Shown: positions 5,647 to 5,697 of the stretch, piece after piece
Position numbering within the stretch: the stretch's first letter is position 1
How the letters are laid out: each line of letters opens with the position of its first letter
Assembly: GCA_945957495.1 (NCBI GenBank)
Contig: CAMFLG010000234.1
Span: 1 to 5,697 of the forward strand
Source of the DNA: an uncultured Pseudorhodobacter sp.
GTDB lineage: Bacteria > Pseudomonadota > Alphaproteobacteria > Rhodobacterales > Rhodobacteraceae
Direction: 5' to 3'
DNA: 5,697 bases
Position numbers and translations under genes: made by a program
The notes under the pieces: generated by a model
Database searches by the model: none
What the model was told of the DNA's origin: nothing
The model's input: only the letters and a program-made list of their open reading frames with translations

Positions 5647-5697
5647 CTGTCTCTTATACACATCTGACGCTGCCGACGACTAGTCGAGGGGAGGTGT
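5647..5697. other. Untrimmed Nextera sequencing adapter (not genomic)
   Basis: Bases 5647-5665 are identical to the 19-base Tn5/Nextera mosaic end as read into the adapter (CTGTCTCTTATACACATCT). Bases 5666-5679 (GACGCTGCCGACGA) are the Nextera i5-side adapter. CTAGTCGA (5680-5687) is the reverse complement of an i5 index, TCGACTAG, which I recall as S513. The last ten bases (GGGGAGGTGT) match the expected GTGTAGATCT at six positions, and all four differences are miscalled as G, typical of fading two-colour Illumina reads. Confidence 0.98.

Noticed and set aside
5458..5661. Minus-strand open frame of 67 codons beginning MYKRQ at the contig end
   Set aside because: Its first codons are translated sequencing adapter, and MYKRQ-type starts are a recognisable artefact of the Nextera mosaic end. 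The rest is the divergent spacer and the antisense of the CbiX-like start.

Overview
The window looks like the end of a GC-rich alphaproteobacterial contig, most likely from the Rhodobacteraceae (Rhodobacter/Gemmobacter-like). This is inferred from protein style, codon use and the gene types, not from any search. It is mostly ordinary chromosome. No CRISPR array, insertion sequence, integrase or tRNA was seen.

Layout, left to right. (1) The C-terminal half of a YebC/TACO1-family protein, plus strand, enters from the left edge and is followed by a clear rho-independent terminator. (2) A plus-strand PlsC-like lysophospholipid/glycerol acyltransferase gene follows. Its last fifth lies in another frame, so it carries a one-base frameshift (real or an assembly error) near base 1247. 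(3) A 340-base spacer between convergent genes holds several inverted repeats but no convincing gene. (4) Three minus-strand genes form a tight operon, transcribed right to left: a GSCFA-family protein, a small SGNH-hydrolase-like protein (11-base overlap) and a pentapeptide-repeat protein (10-base gap). (5) An AT-richer 110-base spacer has a possible promoter with a dyad over its -10 region. (6) A minus-strand mandelate racemase/muconate lactonizing enzyme-family gene of the enolase superfamily. (7) A 144-base divergent spacer, then the first 24 codons of a plus-strand CbiX/SirB-like protein.

The final 51 bases (5647-5697) are not genomic. They match the Nextera transposase mosaic end, the adapter, an 8-base index and a degraded flow-cell adapter tail. 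The contig was therefore extended into untrimmed adapter, and the CbiX-like gene really ends at 5646.

The most interesting biology is the three-gene operon. It joins two different SGNH-fold candidates, which suggests ester or acyl chemistry on a glycan or lipid, to an uninterrupted right-handed beta-helix protein. All seven cysteines of that protein sit in the same repeat slot, six of them spaced exactly 20 residues apart (one helical turn). The acyltransferase and the enolase-superfamily enzyme appear to be independent metabolic genes.
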